Positions 8,149-14,910 of a stretch of DNA of 38,540 nucleotides are shown piece after piece. Both the position numbers and the translations under genes were made by a program. Position 1 is the first letter of the stretch; each line of letters begins with the position of its first letter. The notes beneath the pieces were generated by a model that was not told the origin of the DNA, did no database searches, and saw only the letters and a list, made by a program, of their open reading frames with translations. This DNA comes from an uncultured Bacteroidales bacterium (GTDB lineage Bacteria > Bacteroidota > Bacteroidia > Bacteroidales > UBA932), in assembly GCA_946625485.1 (NCBI GenBank), contig CAMOTB010000010.1, positions 1 through 38,540 on the forward strand. Reading direction: 5' to 3'.

Positions 8149-9624
8149 CTATTCGGGCATGTCGGGCAGCGTCCATCCGTCGCGGTAGGTATGCTTGATC
8201 AGCTCCGCGGCATAGGCGTTGGCGTCCACGGGATCCGTGTAGGTTTTCTTGAAGGTCGGGTGACCGTCGGTGACCGAGAATCCGTCGTGGATCATGGTCT
8301 TGATCGTGGCACCTTCGGGGATGTTGGTGAAGCGCATGTTCGGGCCATCCCACTCAAGCTCACGGTTGAGGCTCTGGAGACGTACGGCGAGCACACCCAT
8401 CACGACCATCTCGTTGAACGGACCGGCTTCGCTGAAGTCGGAGGCGGTGAGGACGCGGTTGGCAGCATCTTCCTTGCAGGCGCGGACCCAGTCCATCTGG
8501 TGGCCTTCGGTGATGACGCGCAGGACCTCCGGGGTCTCGGGATTGCGACCGGAGAGGAGGTAAGGCTTGGCGCCGTAGCAGCCGCAGATCAGGGTGTCCT
8601 TAGTGCCGTGGAAGATCACGCCGCCACCCTGGACGTTGAGGTTCTTGCCGGCAGGCAGTCCGGCCGGACGGGGAGGCTTCAGGCCGCCGTCATACCACCA
8701 GACCTCGACTTCGGGCATGGCCACCTTAGGCAGGTTCTCACGCGCGGGGAAGACGAGCTTGACGATCTGGGCATTCGGGCAGGACTCGGTCAGCAGAGCG
8801 GTGGAGCTGCCCTGGACGCGGGTCGGATAGCCAAGTTTGAGGGCCTTGAAGACCGGGTGCAGGATATGGCAGGCCATGTCGCCGAGGGCGCCGGTGCCGA
8901 AATCCCACCAGCCACGGAAGTTCCAAGGGGTGTAGATGCTGTTGTACGGACGGTACTGGGCGGGGCCGATGAAGCCGTCCCAGTTGAGGGTCTCGGGGAT
9001 CGGATCTTCCTTCTCGGGACGGTCGAGGCCCTGGGGCCAGATCGGACGGTCCGTGAAGGCTTCGACCTTGGTCACCTCGCCGATGACGCCGTTCCAGATC
9101 CAGGAGCAGGTCTTGCGGACGCCTTCGTTGGAAGCGCCCTGGTTGCCCATCTGGGTCGCCACTTTGTACTTGGCGGCGAGCTTGGTCAGCAGGCGGGACT
9201 CATACACCGTGTGGGTGAGGGGTTTTTCGACATAGACATGCTTGCCTTCGGTGATCGCGTTGGCGGCGATGATCGCGTGCGTGTGGTCTGCGGTAGCGAC
9301 CATGACGGCATCCGCATCCTTCAGCATCTCGTCGTAGCAGACACGCCAGTCATTGTAGCGCTTGGCTTCGGGATAACGCTCGAAGACATGCTTCGCATAA
9401 GCCCAGTCCGTGTCGCAGAGGGCGATGATGTTCTGGCTCTCCATGCCGCGGAGGTCGGAAGCGCCGCGTCCGCCGATACCGACGCCGATGATGTTAAGCT
9501 TGTCGCTGGGAGCAACCGTCTTTTTCTTAGCCTTGGCGAACATGTTGTCCGTGGCCATGGTCAGACCGATCGCAGCAGCCGTTCCAGCCTTCAGGAACGA
9601 TCTTCTTGACATTTCGTTTGACAT
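8149..9624 (-). CDS. Gfo/Idh/MocA oxidoreductase with Tat signal
   Basis: 491-residue oxidoreductase, first gene of the four-gene operon. Residues 5-35 form a twin-arginine signal: SRRSFLKA followed by a hydrophobic stretch, so the folded, cofactor-loaded enzyme should be exported to the periplasm. The Rossmann motif is GVGIGGRGASD, the lysine motif VEKPLTH, and the active-site segment GALGDMACHILHP. In the C3-oxidation pathway of gut Bacteroides (the BT2157-BT2160 type of operon, from memory) such enzymes oxidise the C3 hydroxyl of a glycoside using bound NAD(P). The ATG at 9624 was chosen; the internal Met at residue 5 would also keep the RR motif. The copy at 4943-6334 is a paralogue with many synonymous differences, so the duplication is not recent. 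Confidence 0.92.
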   Translation of the reverse strand: MSNEMSRRSFLKAGTAAAIGLTMATDNMFAKAKKKTVAPSDKLNIIGVGIGGRGASDLRGMESQNIIALCDTDWAYAKHVFERYPEAKRYNDWRVCYDEMLKDADAVMVATADHTHAIIAANAITEGKHVYVEKPLTHTVYESRLLTKLAAKYKVATQMGNQGASNEGVRKTCSWIWNGVIGEVTKVEAFTDRPIWPQGLDRPEKEDPIPETLNWDGFIGPAQYRPYNSIYTPWNFRGWWDFGTGALGDMACHILHPVFKALKLGYPTRVQGSSTALLTESCPNAQIVKLVFPARENLPKVAMPEVEVWWYDGGLKPPRPAGLPAGKNLNVQGGGVIFHGTKDTLICGCYGAKPYLLSGRNPETPEVLRVITEGHQMDWVRACKEDAANRVLTASDFSEAGPFNEMVVMGVLAVRLQSLNRELEWDGPNMRFTNIPEGATIKTMIHDGFSVTDGHPTFKKTYTDPVDANAYAAELIKHTYRDGWTLPDMPE

Positions 9625-9668
9625 ATCCGTAAAAAAATTAAAGATTAGTGATTCTTTCTACTATCCTA

Positions 9669-9676
9669 CGAATATA
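9669..9676 (-). promoter_or_regulatory. Possible -7 element for the C3-oxidation operon
   Basis: On the - strand this reads TATATTCG, one base from TAnnTTTG, 45 nt upstream of the ATG at 9624. A T-rich tract about 24 nt further upstream could serve as a weak -33. The match is imperfect, so it is a candidate only. Confidence 0.3.
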
Positions 9677-9768
9677 GCAAATCGGCAAGAAAAATCATAA
9701 GGATTGGCGAAAAAAAATCCATTTTTGTTCAAACATAGGAAAAGAGAGCGCTCTTCGGCCTTTTTTTG

Positions 9769-9776
9769 TATCTTTG
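9769..9776 (+). promoter_or_regulatory. -7 promoter element for aminopeptidase P gene
   Basis: TATCTTTG is an exact match to the Bacteroidota -7 consensus TAnnTTTG and lies 28 nt before the ATG at 9805. No good TTTG is seen at the expected -33 distance. A 10-bp palindrome, AGAGCGCTCT (9746-9755), lies where a -33 or operator would be and might be a regulator site. Confidence 0.6.
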
Positions 9777-9804
9777 TTATTCGGATTAATTAAAATAATT
9801 GCAG

Positions 9805-11196
9805 ATGTTTGATAAGGAAGTCTATATCGCCCGGCGGCAGACCCTGGTCAGCCTGATGGCTGCCACGGCGCCGGAAGGGAAACGGGGCATCGCTGCCTTC
9901 CTCGGCAACGTGGATGCTCCCGCCCAATACAAGGCCAACGGCTACAAATTCCGTCAGGACAGCACCTGGCTCTATTATTTCGGCATTGCGGAGCCGCGTT
10001 TCGCCGCGATTCTGGACCTGGATGCCGGGACGGCGACGCTGTATTCGGACGACTATGAGATCGATGATATCATCTGGACCGGTCCGATGCCTTCCGTGGC
10101 GAGCCTGGCCGAACGGGTCGGGATCGCGGCAAGTGCGCCGTATGCGGCTTTCGACGAAGCGGTCATGGCTGCGCAGGTACAGGAACGTCCGGTCCACATC
10201 ATCCCCCCTTCGCGTTATTACAATACGCTCAAGATGAAGACACTGGGCTTGACGGAACCCTCTGTCGCCCTGATCCGCGCCATCGTTTCCATGCGCCTGG
10301 TCAAGGAGGACCGGGAGATCGCCCTCCTGGATGCGGCCTGCGACCTGGGCCAGCAGATGCACGCGATCGGCCGGGATGCCATCCGGGTCGGCGTCGTGGA
10401 GCAGGACATCGTCGGCCGGATGGAGGGGTTTGCACTGGCGAAGGGCTGGGGTGTCTCTTTTCCGACCATCCTGACGCAGCATGGCGAGATCTTCCATAAC
10501 CACAGCCACGACTGCATCATCGAGCCGGGCCGTCTGATGGTGATCGATGCCGGCGTGGAGAGCAACGAAGGCTATGCTTCCGACTTCACGCGCAGCTATC
10601 CGACGAGCGGACGTTTCACCCCGAAGCAGCGGGATATCTATACGCTGGTCTACGAGTGCAACGAGGCTGCATTCGCGATGATCCGTCCGGGCGTCGCCTA
10701 CCGCGACGTGCACCTTTCGGTCGCGCGCCGGATGCTCGAGGGCCTGAAGGCCATCGGCTTGGTGGAAGGCGATGTGGATGAGATGGTTGCGGCCGGTGTC
10801 GCCGGTCTTTTCATGCCCCACGGCCTGGGCCACAACATGGGCCTGGACGTGCACGACATGGAGGATCTCGGCGAGGATCTGGTCGGCTATGGCGACGACC
10901 AGAAACGCTCTTCGCAGCTCGGTCTCGGCAGCTTGCGGATGGCACGCCGGCTGGTCCCGGGCAACGTGATCACCGACGAGCCGGGCATCTATTTCATCCC
11001 GGCGCTGATCGAGAAATGGAAGGCGGACGGGACCAACGCTGCATTCGTCCGTTTCGACCGGCTGAAGGATTATTATGACTTCGGCGGCATCCGTCTGGAG
11101 GACGATGTCCTTGTGACGGCGGACGGCGCGCGGAGGCTCGGACCGAACCGGCTCCCGATTGCGCCGGACGATGTTGAAGCAGCCATGAAACATTGA
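9805..11196 (+). CDS. pepP: Xaa-Pro aminopeptidase (M24B)
   Basis: 463-residue metallopeptidase that removes the N-terminal residue preceding proline. It has an N-terminal creatinase-like domain and a C-terminal pita-bread domain with all five metal ligands in order: D248 (VIDAG), D260 (SDFTRSYP), H339 (PHGLGHNMG), E392 (TDEPGIYF) and E432 (IRLEDD). No signal peptide is seen, so it should be cytoplasmic. The ATG at 9805 was preferred to a TTG two codons upstream. It is read from its own promoter, divergent from the C3-oxidation operon, and is followed after 4 nt by a fabG-type gene, suggesting co-transcription. Confidence 0.93.
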   Translation: MFDKEVYIARRQTLVSLMAATAPEGKRGIAAFLGNVDAPAQYKANGYKFRQDSTWLYYFGIAEPRFAAILDLDAGTATLYSDDYEIDDIIWTGPMPSVASLAERVGIAASAPYAAFDEAVMAAQVQERPVHIIPPSRYYNTLKMKTLGLTEPSVALIRAIVSMRLVKEDREIALLDAACDLGQQMHAIGRDAIRVGVVEQDIVGRMEGFALAKGWGVSFPTILTQHGEIFHNHSHDCIIEPGRLMVIDAGVESNEGYASDFTRSYPTSGRFTPKQRDIYTLVYECNEAAFAMIRPGVAYRDVHLSVARRMLEGLKAIGLVEGDVDEMVAAGVAGLFMPHGLGHNMGLDVHDMEDLGEDLVGYGDDQKRSSQLGLGSLRMARRLVPGNVITDEPGIYFIPALIEKWKADGTNAAFVRFDRLKDYYDFGGIRLEDDVLVTADGARRLGPNRLPIAPDDVEAAMKH

Positions 11197-11200
11197 TAAT

Positions 11201-11947
11201 ATGGGACTTCTGGACAATCAAGTGGCGCTGATCACCGGCGCCGCGCGGGGGATCGGCAAGGCGATCGCCCTGCGATTTGCAGCCGAGGGCGCAGACGTCG
11301 CCTTCACGGACCTGGTCATCGACGAGGTGGCGCAGCAGACCGTGAGCGAGTTGGAAGCGTTCGGCCACAAAGTCAAGGCTTATGCCTCCAACGCGGCCGA
11401 TTTCGAACAGGCGCATGCCGTGGTGGAAGAGATCAAGGCCGAGTTCGGGCACATCGATATCCTGGTCAACAACGCCGGGATCACGCGCGACGGCCTGATG
11501 CTGCGGATGAGCGAGCAGCAATGGGATTCCGTCATCGGCGTCAACCTCAAGTCGGCCTTCAATTTCATCCATGCCCTGACGCCCATCATGGCGCGGCAGC
11601 GCAAGGGAAGCATCATCAGCCTCTCTTCCGTTGTCGGAGTCAACGGCAATGCCGGCCAATGCAACTATTCCGCTTCGAAGGCGGGCATCATCGGCCTGAC
11701 GAAATCGATCGCCAAGGAAATGGGGCCCCGGGGCATCCGGGCCAATGCCATCGCCCCCGGCTTCATCCTTTCCGACATGACCAAGGCGCTGCCGGACGAG
11801 GTGCGGGAGGCTTGGATCAAGACCATTCCGCTGCGGCGCGGCGGCACGCCTGAGGACGTGGCGTCGGTGGCGCTCTTCCTCGCAAGCGACCTGTCGTCCT
11901 ATGTCAGCGGGCAGGTCATCCACTGCTGCGGGGCGATGAGCTGCTGA
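11201..11947 (+). CDS. fabG: 3-oxoacyl-ACP reductase FabG-type SDR
   Basis: 248-residue classical short-chain dehydrogenase. The NADP-binding motif TGAARGIG starts at residue 12, NNAG follows near residue 87, and the catalytic YSASK gives Y156 and K160 with the serine in SLSSVVG before it. The GITRDGLMLRM segment and the ending SGQVIHCCGAMSC match FabG enzymes that reduce 3-oxoacyl-ACP in fatty acid synthesis. Its start is only 4 nt after the aminopeptidase stop. A different SDR substrate cannot be excluded, but length and motifs favour FabG. Confidence 0.88.
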   Translation: MGLLDNQVALITGAARGIGKAIALRFAAEGADVAFTDLVIDEVAQQTVSELEAFGHKVKAYASNAADFEQAHAVVEEIKAEFGHIDILVNNAGITRDGLMLRMSEQQWDSVIGVNLKSAFNFIHALTPIMARQRKGSIISLSSVVGVNGNAGQCNYSASKAGIIGLTKSIAKEMGPRGIRANAIAPGFILSDMTKALPDEVREAWIKTIPLRRGGTPEDVASVALFLASDLSSYVSGQVIHCCGAMSC

Positions 11948-11991
11948 TTTTTCGGCAACGGCCGCCGGGGGTAGAGCTTGCTGGAGGGGAT

Positions 11992-12741
11992 ATGGATCCG
12001 GTTCTGCACAGAATGTCGCTTCGGGAGTGTTTCGTCGCTCTCGGCGACTTGGTGCTGCCGCGTCACTGTCCTGTCTGCGGCCGGCGCCTGACCTTGTCGG
12101 AGCGGCACCTGTGCCTGACGTGCCGGAGCGACATACCCTATACGCATTTCTGGGAACGGGACCATAATCCCATGGCAGACAAGTACAACGCCCGCATCCG
12201 GGAGCAGATTCCGGACGGGGTGGAGGAAGCGTACGGTCATGCGGCGGCGCTCTTTTATTACAATTCCGAATCCGGTTATAAAAACATCCCGCAGGCGTTG
12301 AAATATCGCTCGGCGCTAGGCCTGGGACGGGAATTTGCCGCCCAACTGGGTGCGCGCCTCGCTTCGTCCGGGCTGTTTGCGGATGTGGACCTGGTGGTGC
12401 CGGTGCCCCTGCATTGGCGACGGCGCTGGGGACGGGGATACAACCAGGCGGCCGTCATCGCAGAGCGGGTGGCAGCCTGCCTGGATGCCCGATTCGGCCG
12501 GACGGTGCTGCGGCGCCTGCGTTACACCCACTCCCAGACGACTGTGGGAATGGAAAAGAAGGCGTCCAACGTATCGGGCGCCTTCCGGGTCGTGGACCGC
12601 GTCGAGGCGCGGCATATTCTTCTGATCGATGATACGTTTACGACGGGATCGACTTTGGCCGCCTGTCACCAGGCGCTGCGGCAGGTATATCCGCCGTCGG
12701 TCCGGATCTCCGTCGCTACGCTTTCCTACGTTGGCCCTTAG
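11992..12741 (+). CDS. ComF family phosphoribosyltransferase-like protein
   Basis: 249-residue ComF/GntX-type protein. The N-terminus carries a zinc-finger-like cysteine set (CPVCGRRL then CLTCRSDIP, residues 23-45). The C-terminal half is a type I phosphoribosyltransferase domain ending in the PRPP-binding loop ILLIDDTFTTGSTL. In naturally competent bacteria ComF aids DNA uptake; in Bacteroidota the role is not established. The gene begins after a GGAGGGG-like sequence 44 nt behind fabG. Its TAG stop touches the left edge of the palindromic repeat at 12741-12852. Confidence 0.88.
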   Translation: MDPVLHRMSLRECFVALGDLVLPRHCPVCGRRLTLSERHLCLTCRSDIPYTHFWERDHNPMADKYNARIREQIPDGVEEAYGHAAALFYYNSESGYKNIPQALKYRSALGLGREFAAQLGARLASSGLFADVDLVVPVPLHWRRRWGRGYNQAAVIAERVAACLDARFGRTVLRRLRYTHSQTTVGMEKKASNVSGAFRVVDRVEARHILLIDDTFTTGSTLAACHQALRQVYPPSVRISVATLSYVGP

Positions 12742-12852
12742 CCACGGGCCTGGAAGTTTCGGGCGTACTCAGCCGCAGCAGACCAGTTATCCGCGCAGCG
12801 GATGACGCAGGATGCGAGAATGGACGTAGCCCGAAACTTCCAGGTCTGTGGC
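12741..12852. repeat. Palindromic repeat with conserved loop, copy 1
   Basis: Arms 12741-12764 and 12829-12852 are complementary over 24 nt with two mismatches that become G-U pairs in + strand RNA. The loop holds a perfect small hairpin, ATCCGC-GCA-GCGGAT (12789-12803). On the - strand the loop begins next to the stem with TCCATTCTCGC (12814-12824) and ends with CTGCGGCTGAGTAC (12765-12778). Both motifs recur in the loop of the element at 37957-38042 although the stems are unrelated. The element fills the whole gap between two convergent genes, and its edges supply the last base of one stop codon and abut the other. It may act as a bidirectional terminator and may be a dispersed repeat. Confidence 0.75.
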
Positions 12853-13686
12853 TTAGAAAACGAGCGTAGCGTAGACCGGATAGTGGTCGGAAATGTAGGG
12901 CTTGCCGGCGTAAGACTGATCTACGACATTGAATTCCAGGCACTTCTTGAAGCCGGAATAGTAAACATAGTCAATCGCCTGCGAGGCGCGGCCCCAACCG
13001 TTGAAGCTGGTCTTGTCCGTCGACTTCTCCGCATAGATCCGGGCGCTTTTCATCTGCTTGTCCAGATCCACCAGGCAAGGATCGTCCGCCTTGACGTTAA
13101 GGTCGCCGGTCAGCACCATCGGATAGCCTTCCGGGTTCATCTTGCCGATCCGCTCCACGATGAGGGCCAGGCCGTTCTTGCGGGCTTCAACGCCTACGTG
13201 GTCCAGATGCGTATTGACATAGTAGAAATGCGTGCCGGTCTTCTTGATCTTGAGCAGGGCCCAGGTCGCGGTGCGGTAGCAGGCGGCATCCCAGCCTTTC
13301 GAAGGAACTTCCGGAGTCTCGCTGAGCCAGTAGGTACCCCAGTTTTCGACTTCCACCAGGTCTTTTTTATAGAAGATGGACATGTGCTCGCCCTTGCTGA
13401 CACCGTCTTCCCGGCCGACACCGATGCTGGCGTACTGCGGGCAGGTCTCGTTGATGTAAGCGATCTGGAAATCAAAGGCTTCCTGGACGCCGAAGACAAG
13501 GGGATCCTGGTCTTTGAGCATGGCCGGGGTCGCTTCCTTGCGAAGGTCCCAGGCATTGTCTCCGTCATTGGCGACGCCGAGGCGGACGTTGTAAGACATG
13601 ACTTTGATGGTCTCCGCCTTCTTGCAGGAAACGGTGGCCGGCAGCAGGGCGGTAAGGGCTGCGAGCGCGAGGAGAATTCTCTTCAT
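12853..13686 (-). CDS. Endonuclease/exonuclease/phosphatase family lipoprotein
   Basis: 277-residue protein of the EEP superfamily (DNase I-like fold), which hydrolyses phosphodiesters or phosphomonoesters. The start at 13686 gives a good lipoprotein signal (MKRILLALAALTALLPATVSC); an upstream in-frame ATG at 13716 would spoil it. Fold marks are VMSYNVRLG, GVQEA (metal Glu), NTHLDHVG, TGDLNV and SDHYPVYATL with the catalytic Asp-His pair at the end. As an envelope protein it could act on nucleic acids, phospholipid head groups or sugar phosphates; sequence alone does not decide. It lies 46 nt after tatC on the same strand and may belong to that operon. Confidence 0.88.
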   Translation of the reverse strand: MKRILLALAALTALLPATVSCKKAETIKVMSYNVRLGVANDGDNAWDLRKEATPAMLKDQDPLVFGVQEAFDFQIAYINETCPQYASIGVGREDGVSKGEHMSIFYKKDLVEVENWGTYWLSETPEVPSKGWDAACYRTATWALLKIKKTGTHFYYVNTHLDHVGVEARKNGLALIVERIGKMNPEGYPMVLTGDLNVKADDPCLVDLDKQMKSARIYAEKSTDKTSFNGWGRASQAIDYVYYSGFKKCLEFNVVDQSYAGKPYISDHYPVYATLVF

Positions 13687-13732
13687 AGAATTAAGTATAT
13701 TTAGTTTCTGTTGCAATTCTTTTCAGGCCCCG

Positions 13733-14554
13733 CTACTCTTCCTCCGGCGGAGCAGGCTTGACAATGAGGATCGAGACCTCATAGAGGAGATAGAGCGGAA
13801 GGAAGACGACGGAGAGGGTGAAGGGATCGCCGGAAGGGGTGATCATCGCGGCCAGGACGAGCATGACGACGACGGCATAGCTGCGGTACTGCTTCAGGAA
13901 CTCCTTGTGCAGGATGCCCAGCGAAGAGAGCAGCCAAGCCAGCATCGGCATCTCAAAGACCAGACCCATCACGAAAATGATCGTCAGGAAATTGCTCATG
14001 TACGAATTGAGCGAAATCTGGTTGACCACCGCGTCGCCGATCGTATACTGCGTCAGGAAACGGAACGTCAGGGGGAAAACCACGATATATCCCACCGCAC
14101 ACCCGATGTAAAACAGGCTGCCGCCTGCCACGAAGGCCGTTTTGACTCCCTTCTGCTCATCCGGGAACAAGGCCGGCCGCACGAACTTCCAAATCTCATA
14201 CATCAGGTACGGGAACACCAGCACCAGGGAGAACCAGAAAGAGGTCGTGATGTGGGTCAGAAACTGCGTCGCCACATTGATATTGATGATATCGACGTGG
14301 AAAGTATCATCGCTGAAGTCCGGCATGAAACGGCCGCCGTTCTTACCCAGTTCGCCGAGCCACTGATACAGGAAGAATCCTGAATCCGTCGGCCCGAGCA
14401 CGAACGGGTCGAAGATGTGGGGCATCGCGATGAAACACCCCACCAGCAGCACGAACAGGACGATGATAACTCTAAAAAGGGCCCACCTCAGCGTCTCGAG
14501 ATGGTCCCAGAAAGACATTTCGCCGGTCTGCGTATTTTGCTCTTCGGCGGACAT
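13733..14554 (-). CDS. tatC: Twin-arginine translocase subunit TatC
   Basis: 273-residue polytopic membrane protein that binds twin-arginine signal peptides and forms the core of the Tat translocon. Family marks are the cytoplasmic N-terminus SFWDHLETLRWALFR, six predicted membrane segments, and FEMPML in the middle, which holds the conserved FExP motif. The loop around residues 60-95 is longer than in E. coli, common for Bacteroidota. Its start overlaps the tatA stop by one base (TAATG). At least one Tat substrate is encoded in this window, the oxidoreductase at 8149-9624. Confidence 0.95.
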   Translation of the reverse strand: MSAEEQNTQTGEMSFWDHLETLRWALFRVIIVLFVLLVGCFIAMPHIFDPFVLGPTDSGFFLYQWLGELGKNGGRFMPDFSDDTFHVDIININVATQFLTHITTSFWFSLVLVFPYLMYEIWKFVRPALFPDEQKGVKTAFVAGGSLFYIGCAVGYIVVFPLTFRFLTQYTIGDAVVNQISLNSYMSNFLTIIFVMGLVFEMPMLAWLLSSLGILHKEFLKQYRSYAVVVMLVLAAMITPSGDPFTLSVVFLPLYLLYEVSILIVKPAPPEEE

Positions 14555-14790
14555 TATTTCTGATAGTCTCCGTCCTTACCCGCGTCCTTGCCGACTTTCT
14601 TGACATCGTCTTCCACGCTGGTAATCTCCTTCTCGACATCGTTGATGCCCTCTTTGAAGCTGCGGACGCCCTTACCGATGCCGCGCATCAGCTCGGGAAT
14701 CTTTTTGCCGCCGAAAAGGAGCAGGACGACCAGGGCGATGATAATGATCTCACCGGCACCGAGATTCTGGAGGAACAAAAGGCTTTTCAT
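14554..14790 (-). CDS. tatA: Twin-arginine translocase subunit TatA/E
   Basis: 78-residue TatA-family protein: a short N-terminus, one membrane helix (about residues 12-27), a FGGKKIPEL hinge and an amphipathic helix, followed by a charged tail. TatA oligomers form the variable part of the translocation site. There is no separate tatB in the window, as expected for a minimal TatAC system in which one protein does both jobs. First gene of the tat operon, coupled to tatC by a TAATG overlap. Confidence 0.93.
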   Translation of the reverse strand: MKSLLFLQNLGAGEIIIIALVVLLLFGGKKIPELMRGIGKGVRSFKEGINDVEKEITSVEDDVKKVGKDAGKDGDYQK

Positions 14791-14821
14791 CGTATTATTC
14801 TTTTAATTGGGTTCAACTTGG

Positions 14822-14851
14822 TAAAGATACTCATTTTTCATCTTTATCCAA
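14822..14851 (-). promoter_or_regulatory. Promoter of tatA-tatC
   Basis: On the - strand TTG (14849-14851), 19 bp spacer, then TATCTTTA (14822-14829), one base from TAnnTTTG, 31 nt before the tatA ATG. Spacing fits the Bacteroidota consensus. Confidence 0.6.
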
Positions 14852-14880
14852 GTATCTTTTCTCCGATCAATCATTTTTGT

Positions 14881-14888
14881 TATCTTTA
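14881..14888 (+). promoter_or_regulatory. -7 element for the GH2 gene at 14911
   Basis: TATCTTTA, one base from TAnnTTTG, 22 nt before the ATG. At 20 bp upstream is TTTT (14857-14860), a weak -33. A second TATCTTTT at 14853-14860 overlaps it. The tat promoter faces the other way about 30 bp away, so this is a compact divergent promoter region. Confidence 0.5.
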
Positions 14889-14910
14889 CAACCATCTAAA
14901 CATTCACCTG

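Noticed and set aside
4943..9624. Recent tandem duplication of the oxidoreductase genes
   Set aside because: The copies differ at many synonymous sites from the first codons on and are separated by two other genes, so the duplication is old.
12316..12669. 117-codon - strand frame inside the ComF-like gene
   Set aside because: Shadow frame; the + strand carries the zinc-finger and PRPP motifs.
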